Shown here piece by piece: positions 1-9,438 of a stretch of DNA of 64,000 bases. The notes under the pieces are model-generated. The model was not told where the DNA came from. It ran no database searches and saw only the letters and a list, made by a program, of their open reading frames with translations. Origin of the DNA: Okeanomitos corallinicola TIOX110 (lineage in GTDB: Bacteria > Cyanobacteriota > Cyanobacteriia > Cyanobacteriales > Nostocaceae); the NCBI RefSeq assembly GCF_038050375.1, contig NZ_CP150886.1:3637318-3701317 (forward strand), given 5' to 3'. Every line of letters starts with the position of its first letter. Positions within the stretch are counted from its first letter, which is position 1. The translations under genes were made by a program, and so were the position numbers.

Positions 1-485
1 GTATTAAGAAAGATAACAATTGTTTGACAAATTGCCCAGTCATTTGTGATTCATTTTTTTGTACTTGGCATTGAATTGAATGTTTCTGGGACGTGTTCAT
101 ATTTTCCAGTTATGGTTTAGGTAAATTAACCTACGGAAAATAAGCATCATTGATGATTGATCCAATATTAACTCATCTAATTTCGGTAAAGTAAAAAGAG
201 CAAGCAAAACCTTTACTGCATATTCAGTCGGGTTAATACTTGGAGAAGGTTGATAGACGAAAGCTAAATGAGAATAGTATTGGTTGAGAACTTTACAAAT
301 GTTAACTCTTTGGATTATGTAAATTAAGCCTCTCATTGAACTTGATGAGGCTTAAAGATATTTGTAGCAATTTGGAAACAGAAAAAAAGCTCAAATTGAA
401 CAAAATGATGAGTATATTTACTTTATTTGCGATTAGTTGTTGGTAATTAGTCATCAGTCATCAAAATAACCACCAATTAAACCAA
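1..485. other. Intergenic region without a supported gene
   Basis: No convincing gene was found. A 79-codon reading frame on the minus strand (97-336) has no recognisable family, and its start codon lies inside the hairpin at 324-355, so I do not call it. The rest is AT-rich and carries only that hairpin and scattered direct repeats such as TCATCAGTCATCA near 452. Confidence 0.5.
324..355. terminator. Inverted repeat, possible terminator
   Basis: The arms TTAAGCCTC (324-332) and GAGGCTTAA (347-355) are perfectly complementary over 9 bp with a 14-nt loop. There is no strong T-tract on either side, so it could be a weak terminator, for example for the leftward PP2C transcript that ends at 486, or simply a palindromic repeat. 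Confidence 0.3.
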
Positions 486-1232
486 TTAAGAATTGTCATC
501 CACAGAAACAAGGATAACCGTGATGTTATCGTGTCCACCTTCTTCCTTTGCTGCTTCAACTAGAGCATAAGCAGCTTTATCTAGTACAGGAGAATTTTCA
601 ATACAGCTTTGAATTTGTTGTTCCACAAGTTCTTCTGTTAGTCCATCACTACATAAAAGTAAGCGATCGCCAACTTTGACATCTAATATTTGGATATCCA
701 CAAGATCCAAGTCTTCACGTCCTAAACAACGGGATAAGACATGACGATAGGGATGTAACCTAGCTTCCTGGGCGGAAAGATCACCCAGTTTAATCGCTCT
801 AGCTATCCAAGTATGGTCTTCTGTAATTTGCTCTAGTTTTGATTCTCGCAGACGGTATAAACGTGAATCTCCCACATGAGCGCACAAAGGTGTTTCTGGT
901 TTTTCTGGTTGAGAACGTAAAACCACTACCACAATAGTAGTTCCCATGTCAGCACGTTGAGGATGGCTTTGCTGATCTTGTATAATAGCTGTATTGGCAG
1001 CCCACAAAGATTGTTCTAATAATTCTTTGGTAGATTGAGAAGATTGCCAATTTGTTGATAAATAAGATTGGATCTCTTGGGTAGCAATACGACTGGCTTC
1101 CTCTCCACCAGCATGACCACCCATACCGTCAGCCACTATGAAAAATCGCCCTTCAGGGTCTATATAGTAAGCATCTTGATTATTAGAACGAATAAGTCCC
1201 GGATCGGTATAACCCGTGAAGGTAAGTTTCAT
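486..1232 (-). CDS. PP2C-family serine/threonine protein phosphatase
   Basis: A 248-residue Mn/Mg-dependent PPM/PP2C phosphatase of the short bacterial type (PphA/Stp1-like), a single catalytic domain with no membrane segment. Visible motifs, in order, are the N-terminal RSNNQDA, the metal-binding VADGMGGHAGG, GDSRLYRL, TEDHTW, CSDGLTEEL and the C-terminal GGHDNITVILV. The conserved metal-binding Asp residues (in NQDA, VADGMGG, CSDGL and HDNIT) are all present, so it should be active. A TTG at 1247 would add five residues; I chose the ATG at 1232 because the family normally begins just before the GYTDPG stretch. It lies directly downstream of the UbiB-like kinase gene with almost no spacer, so the two are probably co-transcribed. 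Cyanobacterial relatives dephosphorylate PII and other Ser/Thr phosphoproteins; the substrate here is unknown. Confidence 0.9.
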   Translation of the reverse strand: MKLTFTGYTDPGLIRSNNQDAYYIDPEGRFFIVADGMGGHAGGEEASRIATQEIQSYLSTNWQSSQSTKELLEQSLWAANTAIIQDQQSHPQRADMGTTIVVVVLRSQPEKPETPLCAHVGDSRLYRLRESKLEQITEDHTWIARAIKLGDLSAQEARLHPYRHVLSRCLGREDLDLVDIQILDVKVGDRLLLCSDGLTEELVEQQIQSCIENSPVLDKAAYALVEAAKEEGGHDNITVILVSVDDNS

Positions 1233-1250
1233 AAATTTTTTCGGCAATAA

Positions 1251-2987
1251 TTAATACTTATGATCAAAACGGTCAAGGCGGGAAATTAGGCGAATCAGTG
1301 TCACTGAGATGACAGCAGCAATTGAACCAAGGACAACTGCTAACCAGATAAAATCATTTACCAGTAAAATAGTAGCTGAAATTGTTAATCCACTGATAAT
1401 CAGAGCATAACTCATTCCCATCTGAATATTACTCTGCCGTCGTAACAAACGTTCAGTTTCTAAAGATCGGACTCGCATCCGAATGTCGCCACGTTCCAAC
1501 TTATCTAAAGTATCTTCTAATCGGCGTGGTAAACCCAAAGCAGTATTACTGACTTGTACTGCTTGACGACTTAATTCATTCAAAATGCTATTCCCCTCTA
1601 AACCACTATTATTAGTCATAAGTTCCATTGCATAGGGCTGGGCAACTTCCATAAAATTAAACTCTGGGTCTAAACCTTTACCAACTCCTTCTAGGGTAGA
1701 AAAAGCCCGCATCACAAAAGTGAAAGTTGCTGGAAATCTGAATGGTTGATTGTAAGCTATTTCATAAAGGTCTTCACTGATGGCTGCTACTGATTGGGCT
1801 TCAAAAGGCTTGTCCATAAAGTTATCCAGCATATACTGGACAGAACGTCGCACTGGGCCCATGTCTTCTACTGGTTGAATTGCTCCCAAATTAATCAGAG
1901 ATTGGACCACGCGATCGCCATCTTTTTGGGCAAGACCAAATAGAGTTTCCATTAAACCTTCACGGACATTGGCTTTAATGCGCCCCATCATCCCAAAATC
2001 ATAGAAAATTAAAGCACCATCGGGGCTAACTGCCAGATTACCAGGATGAGGATCGGCATGGAAAAAACCATTATTGAGTAATTGGTGTAAATATGCCTGA
2101 GCGCCATAACGGGCAATCATTTTTCTATCTACACCAGCAGCCTCTAGAGCCTCATATTGACTCACCTTAATACCTGGAACATATTCTAAGGTAATAATTC
2201 TAGATGTAGCATAACGCCAATAAACTCTGGGTACTTTCACCCAATTAAAACTACGAAAATTGCGCCGGAAAGTATCAGCATTGCGACCTTCATTGAGGTA
2301 ATCAATTTCTTCCCAAAGAATTCGACAACATTCTTCATAAATACCCATCCAATCCCTGCCCTGTCCCCATTTAGGATGGCTTTGAAAATAACGGGCAATA
2401 CCTTTAAGAATTTGTAGATCAATTTCAAATAGCCGCTTGAGTCCTGGTCGTTGTACTTTGACGACTACTGATTCTCCAGAATGTAGAATTGCTTTGTGTA
2501 CCTGTCCTAAACTAGCAGCAGCCAGGGGAACAGGTTCAAAACTCTGGAATAATTGTGGGATTTTTTTACCTAATTCTTGCTCAAGAATAGTTTCTACTTG
2601 CTCATAGCTAAATGCTGGGACTCTATCCTGCAACTTAGATAGTTCTTCTACATATTCACTGGGGAAAATATCAGCACGGGTAGAGAATAATTGGCCAACT
2701 TTAATAAAGGTTGGTCCTAAGTCCAAAAATGTGTTTCTGACCCAGATAGCTTGGGCTTTACGTCTAGCCGCTTGTTTAGCTTCCGTGACACCACCAGGAT
2801 AACTCCAGTTTTTATTATACCGCCAAATTTTGAACATGAAGGTCAAAACAAATGACCAAATATCTATAAAGCGGCGTTTACTGGAGTATTTTTCCCGATT
2901 CCAACGGTAAGCTTTTCCTGAATAACCTTGTTCCATATTGTTGTGATACCGTTGGGTATTCATTGAATTAGTGGTCAAAGCAGACAC
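1251..2987 (-). CDS. ABC1/AarF/UbiB-family atypical kinase
   Basis: A 578-residue member of the UbiB/ABC1K family, atypical ATPases/kinases that support prenylquinone metabolism and plastid lipid homeostasis. Diagnostic elements are the KxGQ-type motif (TFIKVGQLFSTRADI), the alanine-rich nucleotide loop AAASLGQVH, the catalytic loop HADPHPGNL and the metal-binding YDFGMMG. The C-terminus has a hydrophobic pair (LIISGLTISATILLV and WLAVVLGSIAAVISV) that is likely to be a membrane hairpin. The start is GTG at 2987, supported by AGGA about seven bases upstream; the ATG at 2963 has no Shine-Dalgarno sequence. It runs into the PP2C gene and probably forms an operon with it. Cyanobacteria carry several paralogues, and the specific quinone or lipid role cannot be read from sequence. 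Confidence 0.9.
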   Translation of the reverse strand: MSALTTNSMNTQRYHNNMEQGYSGKAYRWNREKYSSKRRFIDIWSFVLTFMFKIWRYNKNWSYPGGVTEAKQAARRKAQAIWVRNTFLDLGPTFIKVGQLFSTRADIFPSEYVEELSKLQDRVPAFSYEQVETILEQELGKKIPQLFQSFEPVPLAAASLGQVHKAILHSGESVVVKVQRPGLKRLFEIDLQILKGIARYFQSHPKWGQGRDWMGIYEECCRILWEEIDYLNEGRNADTFRRNFRSFNWVKVPRVYWRYATSRIITLEYVPGIKVSQYEALEAAGVDRKMIARYGAQAYLHQLLNNGFFHADPHPGNLAVSPDGALIFYDFGMMGRIKANVREGLMETLFGLAQKDGDRVVQSLINLGAIQPVEDMGPVRRSVQYMLDNFMDKPFEAQSVAAISEDLYEIAYNQPFRFPATFTFVMRAFSTLEGVGKGLDPEFNFMEVAQPYAMELMTNNSGLEGNSILNELSRQAVQVSNTALGLPRRLEDTLDKLERGDIRMRVRSLETERLLRRQSNIQMGMSYALIISGLTISATILLVNDFIWLAVVLGSIAAVISVTLIRLISRLDRFDHKY

Positions 2988-3020
2988 TCAGCTTCCTAAA
3001 ATTTAGCAATTCGTGTGAGG

Positions 3021-3100
3021 TAGGGAGATGGGAGGGTGGGGATATGGAGAGATGGGGAGGCTAATAACCCAATCACCTCTTCCCCAATCACCAATCACCT
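3021..3100. repeat. Heptanucleotide-type short repeats
   Basis: The spacer holds imperfect GGGAGATG-type units (about 3023-3059) followed by CAATCACC units (about 3068-3100). Repeats of this kind recur throughout the window between genes (18641, 40541) and are typical of the short tandemly repeated sequences of Nostocales. Confidence 0.5.
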
Positions 3101-3436
3101 CTATTTTGACGTACTGCGGTAATTTTGTAGTTCAGTTCTTAATAGGGCAATTTCTGCTCTAAGTTCGTCAATTTCCGTTTGTAAGTCAATCGAACCCCCA
3201 TCAAAACCACTATTACTATTTGTGGTTGTACCATTTTCTGAGTTTGCTGTAGCCCGATTAGCCCGTTCTATTACTTCATCTGTAAATTGGCGTAAATGCT
3301 CTCTAGCTTCAGCATCAAATTTACCAAGTTCACTTAAAGCGTCAGTGAGGGCTACTTCTACGCGCTCGTTAATTACTTCTGCTACTGCTCTGCCTACAAA
3401 AAAGGCTTGCACAAGAGGGTTAGGAGAGTTATTCAT
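3101..3436 (-). CDS. Small conserved cyanobacterial coiled-coil protein (DUF6825-like)
   Basis: This 111-residue protein has three parts: an N-terminal helical region (VQAFFVGRAVAEVINERVE), a helix rich in charged residues to about residue 65, and, after a Ser/Asn/Gly-rich linker, a C-terminal coiled coil with a heptad pattern (LQTEIDELRAEIALLRTEL). There are no enzyme motifs and no signal peptide. From memory it resembles a small conserved family of cyanobacteria and plastids (DUF6825), thought to be thylakoid-associated; that link is unverified. It is transcribed in the same direction as the UbiB and PP2C genes but separated by a repeat-bearing spacer. Confidence 0.6.
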   Translation of the reverse strand: MNNSPNPLVQAFFVGRAVAEVINERVEVALTDALSELGKFDAEAREHLRQFTDEVIERANRATANSENGTTTNSNSGFDGGSIDLQTEIDELRAEIALLRTELQNYRSTSK

Positions 3437-3758
3437 AAATTTTTGTAAAGTTGCTCCGCAAGAGAATTATAACTTGCATTCAGTCCATGATGTTGAACAT
3501 CATTCACGAGTTTATCCGTACTGCCCCTATTTTTAGTTTGTATATTTAGATTCTTTTTAGAATATAGTGACTGACAACAGCTTTTTCTATATTTTTAATG
3601 AGAATAATTAATATTTAGTCTCGAAAGCTCAAAAACTCAGATATGTAAGCTATTTGCGTTTTTTAGTATTTATGTATTAGTAAAGATATGATCAATAGTT
3701 GGTGACATCAAATAGGTAGAATATAACGTCAGTAGTATAGAGCAGGTATATCTAGCCC
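3437..3758. other. Divergent intergenic region upstream of comB
   Basis: This AT-rich spacer lies between the divergent coiled-coil gene and comB. I see no gene in it. It holds the promoters of both genes; the only recognisable promoter-like element is at 3699-3727. Confidence 0.5.
3699..3727 (+). promoter_or_regulatory. Candidate sigma-70 promoter of comB
   Basis: TTGGTG (3699-3704) and TATAAC (3722-3727) are separated by 17 bp, which matches the spacing and four or five of six positions of each consensus hexamer. The predicted transcript would start about 25 bases before the GTG start at 3759. This is by-eye matching in AT-rich DNA and so is weak evidence. Confidence 0.3.
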
Positions 3759-4496
3759 GTGAAGATATTTATATATCATACTCCAGAATTAACCCCAACT
3801 GAGGAAGCGCCAGAATGCGCGATCGCCGTCGATGTCCTGCGAGCCACTAGCACAATGGCAACAGTTTTAGCAGCTGGAGGCGAGGCTGTGCAAGTTTTCA
3901 GTGATTTAGATAAACTCGTAGCAGTGAGCGAACAATGGCCATCTGAAAAACGATTACGGGCTGGAGAAAGAGGCGGTAGTAAGGTGGCTGGCTTTGATTT
4001 AGGGAACTCGCCGCTAGATTGCACCGCAGAGTTAGTACAGGGAAAACGCATATTTATTAGTACCACTAATGGTACTCGTGCTTTGCAGCGGATAGAAAAT
4101 GCGCCTATTGTTTTAGCCGCAGCTTTAATTAATCGAGATGCTGTGGTGCGCTTTCTTTTAGAAAAGCAACCAGAAACAGTCTGGATAGTTGGTTCTGGGT
4201 GGGAAGGTAGTTTTTCCTTAGAGGATACGGTTTGTGCTGGTGCGATCGCCCATAGTATTTGGCAACAAGGCAACGATTCTTTAGAAGATATAACTGGTAA
4301 TGACGAAGTTACCAGTGCGATCGCTCTTTATTCTCAGTGGCAAAATGACTTACTAGGATTATTTCACCAAGCTAGTCATGGTAAACGACTACTGCGTTTA
4401 GAATGCCTTGAAGATTTAAAATATTGTTCTCAAACCGATATTTTAGATGTTTTACCAATTCAGCACGAACCAGGAGTTCTCAAAAGCCATACATAA
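3759..4496 (+). CDS. comB: ComB-like 2-phosphosulfolactate phosphatase family protein
   Basis: This 245-residue protein matches the ComB family. It has the conserved [13 protein letters not shown] near the N-terminus, the LRAGERGG segment, FDLGNSPL, the TTNGTRAL motif, and [19 protein letters not shown]. In methanogens ComB hydrolyses 2-phosphosulfolactate in coenzyme M synthesis. Cyanobacteria do not make coenzyme M, so the true substrate is unknown and the symbol reflects family only. The start is GTG at 3759; no earlier in-frame start is compatible with the family N-terminus. It is probably monocistronic, followed by a palindromic repeat. Confidence 0.85.
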   Translation: MKIFIYHTPELTPTEEAPECAIAVDVLRATSTMATVLAAGGEAVQVFSDLDKLVAVSEQWPSEKRLRAGERGGSKVAGFDLGNSPLDCTAELVQGKRIFISTTNGTRALQRIENAPIVLAAALINRDAVVRFLLEKQPETVWIVGSGWEGSFSLEDTVCAGAIAHSIWQQGNDSLEDITGNDEVTSAIALYSQWQNDLLGLFHQASHGKRLLRLECLEDLKYCSQTDILDVLPIQHEPGVLKSHT

Positions 4497-4501
4497 GCCA
4501 G

Positions 4502-4545
4502 TAGGGGTTTAGCACTGCTAAATCCCTATAAGAGCTAAACCCCTA
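4502..4545. repeat. Palindromic GGGTTTAGCA repeat, terminator-like
   Basis: TAGGGGTTTAGCA (4502-4514) pairs with TGCTAAATCCCTA (4516-4528) over 13 positions with one G-T wobble. A further inverted copy, AGCTAAACCCCTA, follows at 4533-4545, so alternative hairpins can form. A relative lies at 17894-17926. It sits between convergent comB and the M61 gene and may act as a bidirectional terminator. Confidence 0.55.
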
Positions 4546-4593
4546 TAAGAGTCAGAATTAGTAATTAAATTTTCTCCCCATTTCTCAATCTCC

Positions 4594-6387
4594 TCATTTT
4601 CCTGATCTAATACTTGATAATGGCACACCTAACCAGCCGAAAAAGTTTTCTTCCTGAGTCTGATCAGGATTTTCTACTGCTTGTAACTTATATTTAGTAG
4701 GATGTTGCGGCTCTAACGTAACAGAATATTGACGTAATTCATCTTGATGGAAAACTACAATTTCGATCACATCATGCGCTTGATAATCTTGTAATCGCTC
4801 ATTTAATTGATTTGCTCCCACCTTCATGCCATTAATTGCTAACAACTCATCTCCGGCATCAATACCTGCTGCTTGTGCAGGTGAACTCATCTCTACAAAT
4901 TTAATTATTTCCTTACCATTTTCGGTTTTAATCCTCACTCCTAAATAGGGTGTTTGATCATATTCTGCTACCAATTGGATACCAAAAGGTTGCAAGTATT
5001 GATTAAATGGTAAATCATCTAATCTGTGAATATAACACTTAAAGAAATCAGCTAAATCTATTCCGGCTACAGATTCAATTACGGCTTGTAATTGTTGGGC
5101 AGTATAACCAATTTCTTCCTGACCAAATTGCTCCCACATTTTTACCATTACATCATCAAATGAACGTTGATTTTGATGAAGGGAGCGAATCAATAAATCT
5201 AGTAAAAGTGATACCATTTCTCCTTTTAAATAGTAGGAAATTTGGGAATTACCACTATTAGCATCTGGGCGATATAGTTTAATCCAAGCATCAAAACTAG
5301 ATTCAGAAAGTATTTGGACTTTACGTCCTGGAGTTTTCAAATATTTAGTAATTTCTTGATTGAGATGATTGAAATATGATTTGATATCATAAATTCCTGC
5401 CCGAAAAGGAATCACTAAATCATAATAACTTGTAGTTCCTTCACAAAACCACAGAGAATCTGTATAGTTTTCTTGATCATAATCAAAAGTCTCCAAACCT
5501 TGGGGACGAATTCGCTTCACATTCCAAAGATGAAAAAATTCATGAGCTACTAATTGAATGAAACGTTCATATTTATCTTGATTACGAAATCCAAAGCGAT
5601 GATAAATCAAGGAACAAGAATTTTTATGTTCTAATCCTCCATAGGCTTGATACAAAAGATGTAAGATAAATACATATCGTTGATACGGTAAACCACCAAA
5701 CATTTCTGCTTCAACTTCAATAATTCTGCTAAAGTCTTCCAGCAGTTTTTCATGTTGGTAATTTCCCTGTCCCCAAATTGCTAATTCATGGGTTTTTCCT
5801 AATATCTCAAAGTTAAATATTTCATGGCTACCAATTTCAAAAGGAGTATCAACTAAAGTATCAAAATCCTTGGCTATAAATGTATTTACTTCTTCTTTAA
5901 CTGAGGGTAAACCTGTAGTGATTTGCCATTGTGGGGTTGGTGGTACAATAGTGATATTAATGGGTTGATCTTCCCAATCTAAAATTCTTAAAAATAGTGC
6001 CGCACCATTAAAGTAACCATGAGTATTGTCTAAATGATTGGTGCGTACTGTTAGCTCATTGGCAAATACACGGTAACGGAGGATAACTTCAGAAGCATCT
6101 CCTTTTTCTACTTGCCAATTATTTTTACTAATTTTCCGCCATGATAAAGTTTCAGCCCCTGCAAATGCGGCAAAATCTTGTAAATTTTTGGCATATTCTC
6201 GCACCAAGTATGAACCAGGTGTCCATACTGGCATTTTCAAATTAATTACAGATAATGGGTAGTTGAAAATATGCAAAGTTACCTCAAACAGATGGGTTTC
6301 TGGTTGAGGCATTGCTACCCAATAGTGAATAGATGACTGGACTGCCTGAGTTTGGGAGTCTAGATGGGCTACTGTTGCTTTATTCAT
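4594..6387 (-). CDS. M61 family metallopeptidase with PDZ domain
   Basis: A 597-residue M61 (glycyl aminopeptidase-like) protein. The N-terminal half is the beta-rich M61 domain. The gluzincin motif HEFFH is at residues 282-286, in AHEFFHLWNVKRIRP, and the downstream FCEGTTSYY supplies the third zinc ligand Glu. A PDZ domain occupies roughly residues 480-560 (YLGVRI, SSPAQAAGIDAGDELLAING). There is no obvious signal peptide, so it is probably cytoplasmic. Family members release N-terminal Gly or Ala from peptides; PDZ-containing bacterial forms may recognise C-termini. It stands alone between a palindromic repeat and the Crp-type regulator, transcribed in the same direction as the latter. Confidence 0.9.
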   Translation of the reverse strand: MNKATVAHLDSQTQAVQSSIHYWVAMPQPETHLFEVTLHIFNYPLSVINLKMPVWTPGSYLVREYAKNLQDFAAFAGAETLSWRKISKNNWQVEKGDASEVILRYRVFANELTVRTNHLDNTHGYFNGAALFLRILDWEDQPINITIVPPTPQWQITTGLPSVKEEVNTFIAKDFDTLVDTPFEIGSHEIFNFEILGKTHELAIWGQGNYQHEKLLEDFSRIIEVEAEMFGGLPYQRYVFILHLLYQAYGGLEHKNSCSLIYHRFGFRNQDKYERFIQLVAHEFFHLWNVKRIRPQGLETFDYDQENYTDSLWFCEGTTSYYDLVIPFRAGIYDIKSYFNHLNQEITKYLKTPGRKVQILSESSFDAWIKLYRPDANSGNSQISYYLKGEMVSLLLDLLIRSLHQNQRSFDDVMVKMWEQFGQEEIGYTAQQLQAVIESVAGIDLADFFKCYIHRLDDLPFNQYLQPFGIQLVAEYDQTPYLGVRIKTENGKEIIKFVEMSSPAQAAGIDAGDELLAINGMKVGANQLNERLQDYQAHDVIEIVVFHQDELRQYSVTLEPQHPTKYKLQAVENPDQTQEENFFGWLGVPLSSIRSGK

Positions 6388-6502
6388 GACGACTGCCGAG
6401 TCTAGGGAGGGTTATTAGTCTATAGTCAACAGTTCATAGATAATAGTCAATAGTCAATATTTCTTTAGCAGATGGTTACTCAAGACTCAGTACCAATCAA
6501 GC

Positions 6503-7186
6503 TTAGAATTTGTTAGCTAAATTTACCATTTGTGGGAAATTCACAATATATATGGAATTTTTCGCAGTGTCAATTTTTATCCATTGTTTTTCGTTGAGCT
6601 TTTCTATAATTTTGGTAGTTTCATCTAGGGTAATTTCCGTAACTTCTGCTAAGTCTTTAAAGGGAATATACAAAATTTCTTTGCCTTGGGGTGAATTTTT
6701 TCCATAGTTTTCAGCCAAACTAACTAAGGTGTGAGCTAGTTTAATCGCTGGTGGGCAAGACCTCATCTGTAGGCGGATATTAATTTGCCTGACCCGGCGT
6801 ACCATTAGTTGTAACATCCGATGATGTAATTGTGGATCTTTAAACAGTATTTGAATAAACCGTTCTCTAGATATAGTGAGCAATTTAACTGGTGAAAGAG
6901 ATATAACATCCGTTGAGCGTGGAGATTCATCTAAAACCGCCATTTCGCCAAAGAAGTCACCCCGACCTAAAATTGCTATTGCTACGGAATCTTCACCACT
7001 GGTACGTCTGACTTTTACCCACCCGGATACTAGGAAGTAGACTGCATTACCCCAAGTATCTTCCATTAAAACTGCTCTTCCAGCAGGGTATTCGTGTTCA
7101 ACTGCAACGTTGATCAACCATTCCAATGTTTGTGGATTGGCTGTGTTCAACAAGGGGAAAATATCGCTAAAAACCTCGGTTTGCAT
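6503..7186 (-). CDS. Crp/Fnr-family transcriptional regulator
   Basis: A 227-residue regulator with an N-terminal cyclic-nucleotide-binding fold (about residues 15-125) and a C-terminal winged helix (about 145-220). The phosphate-binding cassette region reads GEMAVLDESPRSTDV and keeps the Glu and Arg expected of cNMP binders. The recognition-helix region is PFKDLAEVTEITLDETTKII. There are no Fnr-type cysteine clusters. It is neither NtcA nor SyCRP1 by its visible motifs, so ligand and regulon remain open. It is preceded by about 300 bases of non-coding DNA that would carry its promoter. Confidence 0.85.
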   Translation of the reverse strand: MQTEVFSDIFPLLNTANPQTLEWLINVAVEHEYPAGRAVLMEDTWGNAVYFLVSGWVKVRRTSGEDSVAIAILGRGDFFGEMAVLDESPRSTDVISLSPVKLLTISRERFIQILFKDPQLHHRMLQLMVRRVRQINIRLQMRSCPPAIKLAHTLVSLAENYGKNSPQGKEILYIPFKDLAEVTEITLDETTKIIEKLNEKQWIKIDTAKNSIYIVNFPQMVNLANKF

Positions 7187-7493
7187 GAAATATTCACAAG
7201 GAATGAATTCAATTTAATATACGGGATATTTGAGATAGTAAAAGGCAAACAACTTTGATCACAAGGCCTGGCAGTCAGTAAATTTTTTTACTAACTGTTT
7301 ATGGCTGTTGTAAATTGTTTTAGCTTAGACACTGGCTCTACAGTAGCATAAGTCATAAGTAGTTTGCCAATACTATTAATATTATGTCTGGTTTTATGTT
7401 TAATTAATCACCGAAGACATGAAAGATAAAAGGCAAGGGAAAGATAAATTTCTCCCTCGTTTCCTTCATGTTGATAGGGCTGCATGGCGTAAG
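7187..7493. other. Intergenic region between the HetZ-related and Crp-type genes
   Basis: About 300 AT-rich bases with no gene and no clear hairpin or operator that I can identify. It must contain the promoter of the leftward Crp-type gene and the 3' end of the HetZ-related transcript. Confidence 0.4.
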
Positions 7494-8669
7494 CTATTCT
7501 TTACCTCTCAAAGTTTGAGCAGTTAGATACACTTTTGTCCATTCACCCATAACTTGATGAGTTTTGATTTGTAAATTTTCAGCTACAGTTTCTATGGAAT
7601 TCCCTGCTTTTCTGAGTTTAAGAATCTCTTTACCTAAAGGAGTGATTTTTGCTTCTAGTTGCTGCCATTGAATTTGGGTTAAGCCTAAGTTATGTTCTTG
7701 TAAGGACGTTGCCAGCCAATTATCTACCAGTTCGGGTTTACCTTTGATCGCAAATACACGTACGGCGTGATAGCTGATTTTTTCTCTGAGTCTGTACACT
7801 TCTTTGATGGGCTTATTGAGTTTTTTGGCTATTTCTTCTTGGGGTTTACCTTGTAGGTATAGTTTGAGCCAGTCTACTGCCTGTTGTCCTAAGTTTTGCA
7901 ATAGGTATTCTTCAAATTCCTGGTTGACTGCTTGACGCAGGGATTGTTGTTCCTCTAATTGTTGTGCTTCTTGATATTCAGCGATCGCTTGATTGTCAAC
8001 TAAGTTCAGTGGATTATCTGTGTCGTCTGAAAGAACTTCGTCAGAAACCAGTCTAATTAAGTCGTTCACTGGAACTTGGGTTAAACCACCACGCTGAATC
8101 CGCCGCAGGTAGTTGACAAAACGATACGCTAATAAAGGCTGGTTACGTACTGGACGCAAACAATATTCTTCAATGCTGGCAAAGAGTAAGGTGTCTTGCA
8201 ATCTTCGATCTTGACTAATTGCTGATATATCTGACATCTGCTGTTTCATGTATGAATCGCTTTGCAGCAGTTCTTGAAGTAGCTCTTGCAAGACATCAAT
8301 TACACTGCGTTGGCGATCGCGGCTGAGGGAAATCCAAGTCTGAATTTTATTTCTCAGTGTAATTACGCTGCCTAACCGACTGATTAGGTTACGATATGCC
8401 CGATCTCGTCCCATTCCTAAGTATCGTTGTCGTAAGATTCGCCAGCGATATTCCATTGCTTGTTTAGCAACTTCTAACTCTTTGGGGTTGAGTTGAGAAA
8501 GTCTGGTTGAGTCTAAGCCCAATAACCAAAGTATGATACTCTGTCTAGCTGCCTCACTTTGTTCTGGGCATTCAGCCTCAAGTCGTTTTTGCCAATATTG
8601 GGCTAGGTTTGCCTCATCTTTTCCCATAATGAGATTGCGCTCCTCGAAACTCCGATTTAAAGTTTGCAT
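7494..8669 (-). CDS. HetZ-related protein
   Basis: A 391-residue, mostly helical soluble protein that I recognise as a HetZ-family relative (probably the group called HetZ-related protein 2, not HetZ itself). HetZ is a DNA-binding regulator needed early in heterocyst differentiation. Visible features are an Arg-rich central block (YRWRILRQRYLGMGRDRAYR), an Asp/Arg segment (SLSRDRQRSVIDVLQELL), and C-terminal helix-turn-helix-like stretches (GKPQEEIAKKLNKPIKEVYRLR and GNSIETVAENLQIKTHQVMG) that resemble sigma-factor region 4. The ATG at 8669 is preceded by GGGGG; an ATG at 8681 would add four residues. No patU genes are adjacent, unlike the classical hetZ locus. Confidence 0.65.
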   Translation of the reverse strand: MQTLNRSFEERNLIMGKDEANLAQYWQKRLEAECPEQSEAARQSIILWLLGLDSTRLSQLNPKELEVAKQAMEYRWRILRQRYLGMGRDRAYRNLISRLGSVITLRNKIQTWISLSRDRQRSVIDVLQELLQELLQSDSYMKQQMSDISAISQDRRLQDTLLFASIEEYCLRPVRNQPLLAYRFVNYLRRIQRGGLTQVPVNDLIRLVSDEVLSDDTDNPLNLVDNQAIAEYQEAQQLEEQQSLRQAVNQEFEEYLLQNLGQQAVDWLKLYLQGKPQEEIAKKLNKPIKEVYRLREKISYHAVRVFAIKGKPELVDNWLATSLQEHNLGLTQIQWQQLEAKITPLGKEILKLRKAGNSIETVAENLQIKTHQVMGEWTKVYLTAQTLRGKE

Positions 8670-9438
8670 CACAACCCCCATACCAACGTAAATAATAAAC
8701 TAGTAGTTTTGCTTTCAAAATCTATCTCGCATGACTTATCAAAAAATTTTGATACTGAAAATTCTTTATTAAGTTGTGCTTGACTGAAATAATTAATGAA
8801 TTTTTAGTTGAAGTCTTTTGCCTTTTTCATCTCAGGCTAAAAAGGTAAAAATGATTTGCTTTGATTAATCTTTACTTTTGACGGATGTTTACCTGTGTTA
8901 GTTTCAAGTTTTTGTAATTATTTGCCTCAAACTTGTTTACAAGTCTTGACATTTATTAGATAATAGGAAGATAGACTAAAAAAATTGACCCTGCATTACT
9001 TTATATAAGCGCATATTTGATAGCACAATGAGATCCCCTAATTTATCGTAATTCAAGAAATTTAACAGATAAAATTAACAACCTGTTTTGATTTTCTATC
9101 AAAAAGCATTTTCCCAAGTAGCTGAGGAGCTAATTTGGTGAACTCAGAAATCTCCTAACTAATTCAGTATTCAGAATATTACTATAAATAGGTAATGTAC
9201 TTACTGTGACAGAGATCACTTAGATACAGTAATTATTGTTAACTATTTGAGTGATTAAATCATAAGTTGATGATTTGGTGAATCATTTTTTATTTTTTAT
9301 CAGTCACAGAGTGCAGGTTGTAGGACGGGAGGAAAACAACCAGTCATTAGGTAAAAATCACCATAATACCTCTAACTATGCAGTTCATACTCACATTTAA
9401 GCCTGTTACCTATCACCTGTACTGCTGGAAAGTTGAAT
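8670..9438. other. Long intergenic region between ccmK4 and the HetZ-related gene
   Basis: About 770 AT-rich bases without a recognisable gene. It contains small inverted repeats, such as AAATCAT/ATGATTT near 9256-9275, but no tract that makes a convincing terminator. It should hold the promoter and a long leader of the leftward HetZ-related gene. Confidence 0.4.

Noticed and set aside
97-336. 79-codon minus-strand frame
   Set aside because: No family resemblance, starts inside a hairpin, and codon pattern is like intergenic AT-rich DNA.
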